A model generated the notes under the pieces. It searched no databases. It was not told where the DNA came from and was given only the letters and a program-made list of their open reading frames with translations. From assembly GCA_947623455.1 (NCBI GenBank), contig OX392527.1, positions 29,318,201 through 29,382,200 on the forward strand: a stretch of DNA of 64,000 nucleotides, written 5' to 3'. This DNA is from Mimachlamys varia (Eukaryota; Mollusca; Bivalvia; Pectinida; Pectinidae). This document shows positions 48,401 to 60,765 of the stretch, piece after piece. Position numbers and translations under genes: made by a program. Within the stretch, counting starts at the first letter, position 1. Every line of letters starts with the position of its first letter.

Positions 48401-49358
48401 AAAGCGGTTTACAAATTATTATCCATGGTTATAGTGTAACAGGAGAGGACAAATGCACGGCCAGACCGGGGTTCGAACCCGGGACCTTCCGAACTCGAGA
48501 CGAACGCTCAACCAATATTGAGCTATCTGGTCGCCGACGATCGACCCGATCTAGATCCGCTACATTCCTCCCTCCTTTAATATAGTCTTCGACCCCGAAG
48601 ACACACACGAGACCCTATACCACCCTCCGTGGGTATATTTCATTGGGCGCCAAATTTAACAGGAGAGGGAAAATGCAGGGCCAGACCGCGGTTCGAACCC
48701 GGGACCTTCCGAACTCTAGACGGACGCTCAACCGATTAAGCTATCCGTTGACATCCACGAAGAAGAAAACTCGAAATTTTTTGGAATTTCTGAAATCGCG
48801 GAAAGTTTTAAATTATAAAATGAATTCAGGAATTTTGTTGTTAATTTGATGAAGCTGAAACCAAGACTGAGCCAAACAGAAATAGTTCTGTTAGTATTTT
48901 GTTTTTTTCTGGTTCCGTTACGAATACATTTTAAAAATAAAATGCTGAATTTTTGCTTTTCCGCCGAACGCAAACATTCATCAAATAAATTTCGGTTCTC
49001 AGGGTTCTGACTCTCTGACCCGCTAAATATTTGGACGGCAGGCTCACACCCGCCTGTCGTCTAAATATTTAGCGGGTTAGAGAGGCAGAACCTTTCGGAC
49101 TAGCTACCTTCAAGCGTTATTTTGAACCCAGAATAACTTATTTTGAAATAATTTCTGTTGCTATTTGTTAACATGATTAACTTAGACCTTTCCCCATGTT
49201 TTATTCACCTTGTTATATCATATTACAAAAGACAAATTATGATGCCACAATAAACAGTTATGGCCCTCTACGGAGAGGTGTATCCTGATTTATGTCCCTG
49301 GTCAAGGGCATAATTACATGTATCGATATATCCCGACATATTCTGTATCCTGGTATGA

Positions 49359-50495
49359 TATGAAGGTGGACTCTTTTCATATGCTCATAGAAAGAAGCTA
49401 AAACAGCATCAAAAACCTGCGTACGATCACCAGGTTAATGATTTGATTAGGGAACATAAATTAGAAGAAATACATATAGACGAAACATGTCAAAATCCTT
49501 TGACTCCATGGCTCCTAAGCGAACCCGAGATAAATTACGAAATTCTTAAAAACACAGACAAAAAGTCGAATCCAATAGGAGCCAAAACATTAGCACTAGC
49601 AACAATTGAAGACAAATTCCAAAATTGCTCTAAATACTATACCGATGGCTCTAAAAATCCGACAAATAATAGAGTAGGTTTAGGAGTTTATTCCCCTGAC
49701 GATAACATAAACATATCACTAAGAATTTCTGACCACTGCTCTGTTTACTCCAGTGAACTAACAGCTATATGGCTAGCACTACGTGTGATAGATCAAATTA
49801 AGCCAGACGGGGCAGTTATCCTATCGGACAGCCTTTCGTCCATACAATCTATAGAAAATAGAAACAGTAACAGGCCCGTCACTCTTAATTCAATATTGAG
49901 CTGTCTACAACTGCTCGAAGATCAGGGCATATCGATAACATTAGCATATGTACCATCGCATGTAGATATACCTGGTAATGAAAAAGCAGATAAGCTAGCC
50001 AAACAAGCACTAACCCGCGATGAAATAGATATAGACGTCAAACTATCTAAATCGGAAGTCTATTCACTTATTAACAAATCAATAGACCAAAAATGGAAAA
50101 ACATCTGGAAAAGCCAAAATAACCATAATAACCTTCGACAAGTAATAGACATACCAAACCAAAACCCAAAATTATACGGTTATAGTAGAAAGGAAGACGT
50201 CATCATTACTAGACTAAGGCTAGGAAAAACTAAACTAAACTCTAACATTCATATCATGGTAAAAGATCATCCTCCAAACTGTTCATATTGTAATAACGAA
50301 GAGACAATTGAACACGTTCTCTTCTCGTGCCCCGAACACACAATAGCACGTACTGAACTTTTTCAGGACCTTAACACCAATAAAATATCTATAAATTCAT
50401 TAAATCAATTATTAGAATCACTGGATAAACAGAAAATAGTACAACAACTGGTTTTAAAATATCTAAAATCAATAAACTACATTCAAAGAATTTAA
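49359..50495 (+). mobile_element. 5'-truncated non-LTR retrotransposon: RNase H domain and zinc knuckle, unit 2 copy
   Basis: Copy of 37048-38184, offset 12,311 bp, with an identical protein product in the open frame. It is present because of the segmental duplication, not by retrotransposition. Confidence 0.8.
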
Positions 50496-53400
50496 AAATA
50501 ACACCATCGAATGTAACGGAGACCCATACGGGAGAGACTCGGGCTCATACCTAGGGCGCCGGCGGACCGGTAGGGCTCTCCCTTGGAGCTCCACCAACTT
50601 ATAGAACTACTCAAAGTGATTAAACCATTATTGATACTGTGACTTAATGAAGATACCAAAAACCCTGCTGGCGGGAAAGTCACTTTTTTTAAAAAAACAA
50701 GGGTTGGATGCAGGGTCAAACGTTAAGATCTAGAATATACCTCGTACAAATCTTAAACAAGAAATATACAATAACGGTTATATAAGATCTAGATAACACA
50801 CATGTGTAATTATATAGATATAGAATCCTCAGATAGACAATAGGTTTCTGCAACGTCTTTGTTCCGACCTCAGGCGGGGAGTTCCGATCAATTGATCTGT
50901 CTCCTATCCCACAGTAATCCAGCGTCATATCTAATAAAAAAAATTTAAATTGATATTATTGGTAAAAACGGAGTACAGTTAAGATTCATCTGCTGCCCGC
51001 CTTGTCTCAGATGCTTATAACTACCAAACTAACATATAACATAACAAATTCAACTCTATACCATAGGTTCCCCCGGATACCCAGGGAGACTACACCAGGG
51101 TGGGTTACTACTGACCCATCCATTAATTGGTGTATACTGAGGTCCCAAGAGGTTTGGGGCCTCCTCCTCTGTGCCCCATCCCTTTGCAACCAGATAACAC
51201 ACGAGAATATTTAATTCACATAACTCATAAAATTAAATTGACCCGCTACAGTCACAGCTTCTCACCTCGTCAGGTGCACTTATTAAAGTGAATGATCTGT
51301 GTAGTTGTGGGAATAAAACAAAAATGAAATAAAGCTAAAATATAAAACGAATTTCATAGGACCTGCAACAGTCACAGCTTCTCACCTCGTCAGGTGACCT
51401 CTACGGAGGGAATGATCTGTTAAGTTGTGGCAATAAAACACCCGCGTAATCAAACTAAATAATATATAACAAATTCCATAGGACCGGCAACAGTCACAGC
51501 TTCTCACCTCGTCAGGTGACCTCTACGGAGGGAATGATCTGTGTAGTTGTGGGAATAAAACACCCGCGTAATCAAACTAAAACTCATAAAAACACATAAT
51601 TTTTCTACAATATACACAAATACAATTAGTATTTTAATCTTTATATATCCAGTTTCAATGCTTACCATTAATATAGGTAATATGGGCTAGACTGCAAGAG
51701 TGCAATTTTGGGGACTGCAATACTGCGTACCTTTGGACAGTGTTCACACCCTTGGGGCTAGTTCACCTCTTCACATACATAGGGTTAGTCCTACTCTTAT
51801 GCTAGGAGTGGTAAGCATGGATACTGTTTATTCATACCGATACACCAAAGATGTTTAGGCTAGTTGAGACTCGGGCTCATACCTAGGGCGCCGGATCCCG
51901 GAGGACCGGTAGGGCTCTACTGGTCAGAACACATCTATAAAGGGTAATATCTGATACGGCCTAAAAATTAAACCTCACCCATCACGTTCCTCCCGGGTCC
52001 AACACAACCCAAATCATAAGCACAGCTCCTGATACCCATCACTTTTTCAACCCCCCTCCTCCCCTCGTAACAAATGTAATAATACATACAACCCTATGCA
52101 CCACCACCCCTTCCCTCCTTTTTACCCTACTCACTGTCACGCTTTACAAAAACAATCAAAAGAAGCCCGAACGAGGATAGGTACATTATGTACAAGGTGA
52201 AAGCTATGATGAGACTTATACGAAAGTGGACAATTGTAAAGTGATAAAAGTATATATTGTGACGAATGAAGAAGAACGGAAAACAGAACGGACTACAAAA
52301 ATAAATCTTCACCTGCATGCCTTCCTGCACTAACATACAGTCCGTCGGATGGGACTATAAATGGTGGCCCGTGTGAGAATTGTCCAATCTTGCACGAAAA
52401 AGATCCCTTTGAGTCTTTCGAAGAAGAGTAGGTGTGATAACGCCGGCTCAAAGGATCGAGCAATTATTTTAAATTCATAGAAATAGATCTTTATTAGCTA
52501 TTTTGGCGGACATCCAAAATGATTGATAATACCAAATTCGATAGTGAACCCTGGGCGGCCAGGTCGGTGCGGATCGACGGTTTTTTCGGGTTTTTTTCTG
52601 GGAACAGACTCGTCTCACTCTCGGTCATCTTCCATTCGCGCTAAGTCATCTTGGTACGATCGGCAAACTTCCGAATTTTAGGTAGGAATTTTTAGGCAAA
52701 GGGGTCGTCTTCAAATTATAGCGCCCCTATGTAGGTTGGTAGGCCAGACGACTCCTATATCTACCCTCTCAACCCATTCCCCTTGCCTTTCCTCCTACAT
52801 ACTTTATCCCTTCTACTCTCTTTCCTATCTTTTCTCGTCCACCGAAGGTCGCAAGGCCATGTGAGGACGTAAAACTCTCAAAACAAACAAACAAACAAAC
52901 AATCATATGCTCATTAGTATGCGTACTTGTTGTGATTGAGAATGATGTCTCGGTTCTCATTTCGAGGCCATGATAGAGGTCAATTGGATATCGGTATAAA
53001 TTCACAGACTACTTCTTTAATTTGTTAACTGGTATATTCATGTTATAATGTTATTGACGGACTTGGAGAAAAGAGACCAGTAAAACAGAACACAAGAACT
53101 GTCTAGACCGAGTCTGATAACCATTTTATTGAACAATAAACGATAAGATTTAATGTAAAATTTCATAACAATGTATAAAACTGAAAATATATAAAAGAAT
53201 CACAAAAATCTCACAAAGATATCACGATAACATGTGTAGGACTTAACTCATACTGACTACCAACGTGTCCCTCATAGTTCTGTCACATAATATTTCACTA
53301 TAATATGGTGTATCACATTTGAAAATGACACGAATCCAAAAATTGGAAATTGCATTATCATTGCAACATTCAAGCATTCATTAGTAATTAGGCAATCTTT

Positions 53401-54043
53401 AAGTACAAATATCGGTATTTGTTCTTTGCTCAGGTTATATCGATTAAGAATAATCATTGTAGAAATTATGAACAAATATAAACTGCCTATTTGAATAAAA
53501 CTTCTATAACTTCAATATAAGTATTGTTATATATTACCAACCATTTTCCCATTGTATCACGTTCATAACACATAGAAAACCATTGTTTAACATGATTATG
53601 CTAGATAGCACGATCCTCAAGGGCAGAACAACGTAATTATAGTCAATCAGTTATTAAAGATCCATATGTCCCATTGTAGTTCGTTAGACCAATGGTACAA
53701 TATATGTACTCTAGCCGATTTTGATATTCATGAGTGTATTACACTGTTAGTAATAGTTCACACTGGTCTGTCTCCGTGACTTTCACACAAAGATCACTGT
53801 TGGTGCTTTTTTAAAAGGGCCTGCAAGTTTTGTTTTTTCTTATTAGAAATATTTTATTTCCACCATGCTTGGAAATATGTGAATATGGTTTGGTCACGGT
53901 TGCACGGCAATGGCGAGTGGATCCTAAATTCTAATATGCCATCACTGGGACTATATATATGTACCGTTATTTCTTTCCCGTTCATGGCTGCCACGTAGTG
54001 ATGTGGCAGACGTGTGCCAACAATTTAGTGCCATACATTGCGT

Positions 54044-57000
54044 TTATTTGTTTGTGGCCTTTGCCAACCACCTGAAGGCGTCTCCGTATCCATGTTTCTT
54101 CAGCAGACTACACATAAACAGCTGACATTTCCGAGGTTGTACAGAATCATCATCCGTCCCGAGAATTCTTGCCTCCTGGAACAACAGTTAGTAACTTTAT
54201 TACAGAGAGATATCACTAAAAGAACACTTGTCGCTACAAACTATTAAAACATCGGCAGGTAACTTTTACAAGAGTTGTTGGGGTGGGGCAAACTTTGTTT
54301 ATCAACAATTGAACACAGGGGCAGATAATATACCAAGACTTGTCTAACAGGGGCAGATAACTATAACGATATGTTGTATTAAAACAGGGGAAGATAACTA
54401 TAGCAATATGTTGTATTAAAACAAGGGCAAATAATAATAACAAGAGTTGTGGGAGTTGGACAATCTTTGTTTATCAACAATTGAACACAAAGGCAGGTAA
54501 TTCACCAAGACTTGTCTACATTAAACTGGGGCAGATAGCTATAACGATATGTTGTATTAAAACAGGGGAAGATACCTAAGCCAATACCTATCGAACAGGG
54601 GTCATATTATTATAGCAATTGTGACTTATTTAGGTCTGACGGATATGGTTGTATTTCAAAAGGGACAGAAAATTATAAAAAAAATGCTTGTTTAATAGGG
54701 ACACATTACTATAATAAGTTTTGTTGTACACGTATTAAAACAGAGATCGATAATTACCATAGTGTCGCAATGTATATTAAACTAGTGGCAAATATAACTA
54801 CATGCATACTAAATACTGCCTGGTACCTACCTGGTTTAGGTGACGCTGTAGACCAAATGACATTATCAGCTCTTCCGTGCCGATAGCTGTGGCTTTGTCC
54901 GTCTTGTTTCCAAGTATAAGGATAGGAACCGGAGGTATATCAGGGTCCTCGAGGATCCTCTGTAACCAAATATCACAGAATACATTAATATAAGCTAGCA
55001 AAATCCAGATGTTTAATTTTCTTGTACGGGTTTTACAAGATTTGTGAACGGGATTTGATTCGAAAATGACTCATGAATATTATCGCAAAATACTTTATTT
55101 TTGAATACTGATTCGGGCTCTGATGCCTCACGAACTTCTTCCTGACATAACAGTGTAGCAAAGGCACAGTCTTAGAGCTATACTAGTGACTCACGGTTTT
55201 GTTAGTGCGAGGAAAGGTAATGTGATATTTAGAATGCCAGGAGGATGGATTGTAATTGGTTAGGATATCAGGGAGAGGTATGTGTGACAGAACGGTTGTG
55301 ATTGGTTGGGGTATCAGGGGAAGGTATGTGTGACAGGTTGTGATTGGTTGGTTTATCAGGGGAAGGTATGTGTGACAGAGAGGTTGTGATTGGTTGGGGT
55401 ATCAGTGGAAGGTATGTGTGACAGAGATGTTGTGATTGGTTGGGGTATTTAGGGAAGGTATGTGTGACAGAGAGGTTGTGATTGGTTGGGGTATAAGGGG
55501 AAGGTATGTATGACAGGTTGTGATTGGTTGGGGTATAAGGGACGGTATGTGTGACAGAGAGGTTGTGATTGGTTGGGGTATTGTAGATGACAAATACTGT
55601 GTGCTCTATTACCGAAAGTTCGTTGTGGCTCTCCTGTAATCTCTCTCTGTCTGCCGAGTCGATGATGTAGACGATTCCATCTACAGCGGGGAAGTAATCC
55701 AGCCAAACTCTTCGCACTTTAGGAGAAAAGACAAATTCCATGTAGATATATTGATATATACTTTCAGTGAAACTGTTTATCCTTACTTTAAATTTCAAAA
55801 CTAAGCACACAGCGTCACGTATGCACAATTATCTTGAAGTGCCCTTCTCTTGTTATGGATATGTTTTGGACTGAAAATGGACACACTGTTAAAAATGATA
55901 TATTTCTTCATTTTATTTAAAAGCGTTTTCATTACTATATCCTATTATCTTCGTAACTGACACAGTTTAACCAAGGTTTCTTACACCAGAGAAAGTATGT
56001 ACTTACTTGTCATATGTCCGCCGAGATCGTATGCCTGTATTGTAAGGCCACCAATGGTCAGCTCTTCACATCCTGTGGAGCAAAACAGTTAAACGGATTC
56101 TTACAAAAGGTTTCTGTATCAATGTGTTTATGCGTAAGTATATATGTACATGTTGGGCGAATGCTTGGTTGTGATTGTCACTGTTGGCTTAGCGTGGACG
56201 TAGTTTTTATCCATATGATAATTCCAATTAAACATGTTTTAGATAATCCATGATACATGTACATTCTATAAGTACCAGCACAGTTGCTTGAGTTTCTTTC
56301 AGTATGTAAAAAATGTTTATATATATGGAGCCGCGGCCCATTACAGAATTACTGTAATAGGAGGCTCATTTCACACATTATATCTATTATTTACTGACAG
56401 AAATTCAAGCAACTGTGGTACCATTAACTGATGATTTTAATAATCTGAATTTAATTGCTACCATTTTTTATACCAATTACATGTAGATATTCTGAATTAT
56501 ATATATACTGGCTCGGCATTTAAAATTTCTGATTAATTTCGGCTAACAACACGTTAAACGTTAGTCCAATGCTTCCCGACACATAACGGTGTCGAGATAC
56601 ATAGACGTAATTAATATACATTTACATGTAGCTAGGAGCTTATATATACAAGGTGACAACACCTTTGTTCCGGTAACGATACCTAAGGAAGCTCCACCCC
56701 ATTGTCGCTATAGTAACAGCCCGGGACTCCATTACAACCATGCTTTCTGTGCCCCAAGTAAGTCCCTTCTACAAGTGATGTCAAATACATAAAAATGCAT
56801 TTAGTCAACTCACTTGCTTGGCCTGTAGGCGGAAACTGCACGGCGCGCCCAGTCTTCAGCATGTTCAGTAAGGTAGACTTGCCCGCGTTATCCAGTCCAA
56901 CAATCATGATCTTGGCGACCCTGTTGAAGCCTGTTGAAATTAAAAATATTTCTAAAATTAATTTCGTATTTAGTACTTTTTGAAAATGTAAATATCAATC

Positions 57001-57662
57001 TTTAACTTCCATGACTTATAAGTGAAAATTAGAGTATGTTCGCACCACATTTGCTTGAGTTTCTGTCAGAAAATAATAAATATATATGTGTGAAATGAGC
57101 CTCCCATTACAATAATATACATTCTGTAATGGACCGAGGCTCCTTGTATATTAACTTTTTTTTTACTGACAGAAACTCAAGCAACTGTGTTCGAACCGAC
57201 ACATTTATATTTTCTGTTTCCGTTATTTTCCGATATGAAAGGGCAGAACCAGTGCGTCGTATGGCGAAATGACACCACACAGATTCTTCGTTAAATCATG
57301 TTTAAATCTTAAACCAGATCTTAATCATAGTCTCTTTTGAAAAAAATAACTATGTCAACCTGTAAAAAGTAAACATGTACCTGTATAGGAAAATAATAAT
57401 AATAAAAGTACGATAATAATAATAATGAAACTAGGAAGAAACACGTACTTATACTTAATTGATGTTAAATGAAACTTGTATTTAAAGGTCAATCAAAATT
57501 ATTACTCTTATCCCCCTCTAATCTATTAAGAAATATTGAAGTTGAATATGTGTAAATAAAATGAGTGTACTTACCGAAAAAGTGCAGGACTGACTGCATC
57601 CAATCCCAGAGAAACATGTTAAAGTATTGTCCTAGACGCTGGCTTTGCTGTTCTAGATTCAT
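54044..57662 (-). CDS. SAR1: SAR1-type small GTPase (COPII), complete, 6 exons, 211 aa
   Basis: Exons 57575-57662, 56814-56930, 56007-56072, 55613-55716, 54831-54959, 54044-54175; all phases fit and TAA is at 54044-54046. Motifs: P-loop GLDNAGKS (41-48), PPTG switch I region, DLGGH (84-88) with the SAR1 catalytic His88, NKTD (143-146), [11 protein letters not shown] (189-199). Known: Sar1 is the GTPase that starts COPII coat assembly on the ER; its N-terminal amphipathic helix inserts in the membrane. The hydrophobic [14 protein letters not shown] (17-30) matches that region. Canonical SAR1 is about 198 residues; starting at Met16 (57617-57615, A at -3) would give 196, so Met16 may be the true start. 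Exons 4-6 lie in duplication unit 2. Sequence identity to canonical SAR1 looks moderate, so a divergent SAR1 paralogue is possible. Confidence 0.85.
56272..56421. mobile_element. MITE family B, copy 1, SAR1 intron 2
   Basis: About 150 bp with inverted ends: CACAGTTGCTTGAGTTTCT at the left; AAATTCAAGCAACTGTGG at the right. The interior has GGAGCC...GGCTC and TTACAG/CTGTAA complementarity, so the whole can fold. It matches 57038-57196. Confidence 0.75.
57038..57196. mobile_element. MITE family B, copy 2, SAR1 intron 1
   Basis: About 159 bp with inverted ends: TTGCTTGAGTTTCTGTCAG and CTGACAGAAACTCAAGCAAC, continuing outward to GTTCG and CGAAC. The interior (GAGCCTCCCATTACA) corresponds to 56272-56421 in reversed orientation. 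Confidence 0.8.
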
Positions 57663-58550
57663 GTGTTATAAAGTATCGTTATGTTTTAGTTGATATTTCC
57701 CGATATTTATACTGGAAGAAAACACAATATCATCTGTGATTGCTTGGCTGGCGCTGACATAGCACAGAATGACATAGCACATTCAACGTAATTATTGCCA
57801 CGTGGCCAAGGTTTCGTTCGAGTTATCCCCCTTGCTACGTACAACGAGTTGTATTGCGTCAGCTTATAGAAATTATTTTAAACTTTTCAATTTTCTATTC
57901 CCATGGATTTTTTATTAATATGAATTCACATGGCAGAAATTGTGGATGTTTTCTTAATTAAATTTACGCATTTTTCTAGAAGTAAGAACAATTTTCAATC
58001 GCGATCGGTGGAATCTTGAGACTCGTGAACCGAAAATAAACACAATTTATATGACTATAGTTTCTAAATATAGAATTGTCATCATCAGATAATAGTTATA
58101 CGTACCAATTCCATGAACCATTCAAAAAAATCTACGTGTCATCCCTTACATCAAACACGTGTCGAGAAGTTTATGCTAGCTTATAATTTAAGGAATAATT
58201 TTCCACACTCATCAATTCTGTAGATGCAACGAGTGGCTTAAATTTGGAACAAAGATATCTATATACCAGGTATATCAGGTAAGATCATTTATTTACTGTG
58301 TGAGCTTCGCGTGAGCAGCCCTCTCATGACTTGATATATATTATTAAGTTTGTGTCCGAGACACAGCTCCTGTAAGATCACTTATATTGCTTTTATTTAA
58401 AAATGTATGTGACATGTTTCGATAAGTAAACATACAAATGTATCTTTAAGATATTTATATATAAACATAAACACGTTATGTTTTCTAGCCACGGATAAAC
58501 ATGTACATCTTAAGCTATTTATAGATCTATGGCTTTACTCGGGGGTCATC
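57663..58550. other. upstream region of the SAR1-like gene
   Basis: Presumed to hold the SAR1 promoter: GC-richer patches with CACGTGGCC at 57799-57807 (an E-box-like CACGTG) lie within 150 bp of the ATG. No TATA box is clear. Beyond about 57.9 kb I see AT-rich sequence without genes. Confidence 0.4.
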
Positions 58551-58554
58551 CCAA

Positions 58555-58990
58555 ATGAAATATGGAATGACACTGGTGATATTAATGTCAATAAGTTGAG
58601 GACATTTACATCTTATACACATTCTCGATCAAGAGAAAATTATGTAGAACGCAATACCCCAAGAAACCATCGCCGCATTCTAGCCTAATTAAGATGTGGT
58701 AATTTACCACAAGCTGTTGAAACTGGTAGATAACCAAACCGAACACCCCTCTATGCCAAAGACTTTGTATATATTGTAAACAAGGGGTGGTTGTGAAAAT
58801 GAACCGCATGTTTTGATAGACTGTAATTTTTACTCTGACATTTGACATAATCTTTTAACTTGAATGCATTTGAAAAATAAGAGCTTTAATGCCTTAAATG
58901 ATAGGCCTAGTGACAAGTTAAATTTGATGTTACCGGAATGCAGAGCCACATCTATTGGCATCTACTGTTTTCAATATGTTTAATTGTAGA
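58555..58990 (+). pseudogene. decayed non-LTR retrotransposon, C-terminal fragment
   Basis: Conceptual translation across stops and frameshifts gives NVNKLRTFTSYTHSRSRENY, then LRCGNLPQAVETGR, then CIYC and a downstream His/Cys pair (NEPHVLIDC-like after a shift). This is the RCG...ETGR plus zinc-knuckle tail of a LINE polyprotein. In-frame stops at the positions after ILA and ETGR, and a frameshift near 58760, show it is dead. Confidence 0.6.
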
Positions 58991-59366
58991 AATCATTATA
59001 ATTATCACTGTATGGGAAATTTGATACATAATGTCTTGCGAAGTTTTTTTTAATTTCACATTTTAGTGATGCTATTACGATAAAGAAAAGTATACCTGCT
59101 CAAAGTGCTATTACTTGTTCATTGTTTGACCAAACTAATTTGTCTATCTATAAGACCTCATTTTAATTGGGGTTTTAGTAGAAACTTGTTATGATGTCTC
59201 ATAAGTCAACATAGGCACGCTATTTCGCTAAGTATGTATTTTATTTCAACTTAAAAATATAAAGAACAGTACAGTATGTATGATTTATCAATTATTTTTT
59301 TTATATTGTAAGACATAACTAATCTGTCAACCAAATAATACCTCATCTAAATCGAAAAAATCAACG

Positions 59367-59590
59367 TCGTCTGTGCTATTGACTCAAAGCCATTGTACAT
59401 GTTATCTGAGGCGGAGTGCAAAGCGTTGACGTAACGTAGTCCAATATGGCGCCAGACATGACGTCGTGATAGCCTTATTTAAATCAGTGTCATCTTAGCG
59501 ATTGATTCAAAGCCATTATACATGTTATCTGAGACGGAGTGCAAAGCTTTGATATGACGTAGTCCAACATGGCGTTAGAAATAACGTCAT
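59367..59590. repeat. two-copy direct repeat, period 123 bp, with TGACGT-type motifs
   Basis: CAAAGCCATT starts at 59385 and again at 59508, each followed by ACATGTTATCTGAG, CGGAGTGCAAAGC and GTAGTCCAA(T/C)ATGGCG. Both copies contain ATGACGTC or TGACGTAG-like half sites. Origin unknown. Confidence 0.75.
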
Positions 59591-59695
59591 GTGATGCGGA
59601 TTGAAAATTGTAGTATACAGTGTGATATACTACAATTTGGCTTGCTAAATTTATATAGGCGAATGCAACACAGAATGTAAATATATATATATAAT

Positions 59696-60099
59696 TACAA
59701 TAAAACCTCGCTTAAAGACCACCTCATTATTAAGACCACCTCACTGCCTCCAGACCAGTTTTGAAAAGTCCCAAATACCACTTTTGTATTAAGTTTCACC
59801 TCACCACTCAGACCGCCGACCAAACACAAGGTCAACTGGTGTGTATTCCACGGTGTAACCCTGTCAAGTGCCAGACCAGTAAGCTGTGTTTTGGTATCAA
59901 ATTGGCTAATCAGTTACAATTACTGTGTGTTTAACATTATAAAGCCTATATATGAAGTAATGGACCATGAAAACATGTCGAAAGTTGGATTTCAGAGAAA
60001 TCTGTCTGCATGGTCATCCTCGGTATTAAGACCACCCCACTATTACGACCACTTCGGTGCGGTCCCTCAGGTGGTCTTAATAGAGATGTTTTACTGTAG
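59696..60099. mobile_element. Tc1/mariner-like MITE
   Basis: About 404 bp bounded by TACAATAAAACCTCGCTTAA and the inverse of TACAGTAAAACATCTCTATT, both continuing to AAGACCACCTC-like sequence. TA sits at both borders, as expected for TA-targeting elements. No transposase frame is present. Confidence 0.75.
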
Positions 60100-60103
60100 A
60101 TAT

Positions 60104-60765
60104 ATTTTATTTACGTGTCACATGTCAATATACATCATAAAAACATCAAGCAATCATAATATGACATTTTCGTTTTCTTATAACATCACACAATCATAAT
60201 ATGACATTTGTTTTATATATATGCGTCAAAGAAGTAATATCAACGGTAATTTTCCACATAGCACTGGATCCTATAATTACAAATTGATATTTATAGGATA
60301 CGTACAATTTTATAAAGGGCAAAGAAGTAATTCCAACAGTGTAGACAAACTGGTGCTGTCAAATATATACATTGTATGATTAAACTAATCTATCAATCTA
60401 TAAGTACATTACTTTGATTGAAAATTCAGATATATAATCTTATAATGGTGTCTCAATAAGTCATGATCGGCAATATCATCTTGTCTTTTTAAGTATTTGA
60501 TGTCATAACTTTTTAAGATAAAGAAAAGTAGAACTAATTAAAACATTATTACATGTACATTTTATGATGGATCTAATCAATCTGTCACCCTATAAATACT
60601 TTATTTTGTTGGGGGATTTGGTTGGAAATTTGCTATAGTGTCTCATAAGTCAAAATTCTCTGGATGTCAATATGCTTTTACTGATTAAAAAAAAATCATA
60701 TTATGATTGTTTGATGCTTTTATGATGTATATTGATTTTGACATGTGACACTTAAATGAAATAAA
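60104..60765. mobile_element. element bounded by about 65-bp inverted repeats
   Basis: 60104-60165 and 60695-60765 are inverse copies, sharing GTGTCACATGTCAATATACA-like sequence (right copy has a short insertion) and CAATCATAATATGA. The interior contains two degenerate copies of a motif ending GTCTCATAAGTCA, which also occurs at about 59199, just outside. No coding frame. Confidence 0.6.

Larger units (their letters stand above)
43458..55767. repeat. tandem duplication, unit 2 (12,310 bp)
   Basis: Second copy of 31158-43457 in the same orientation. It provides the 3' half of the intact SAR1-like gene (exons at 54044-55716) and a 5' fragment of VWA3A (43600-45497). The transposons inside are copies created by the duplication, not separate insertions. 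Confidence 0.95.

Noticed and set aside
43458..55767. Treating unit 2 transposons as independent insertions
   Set aside because: Their positions and sequence match unit 1 at a constant offset, so they were copied with the segment.
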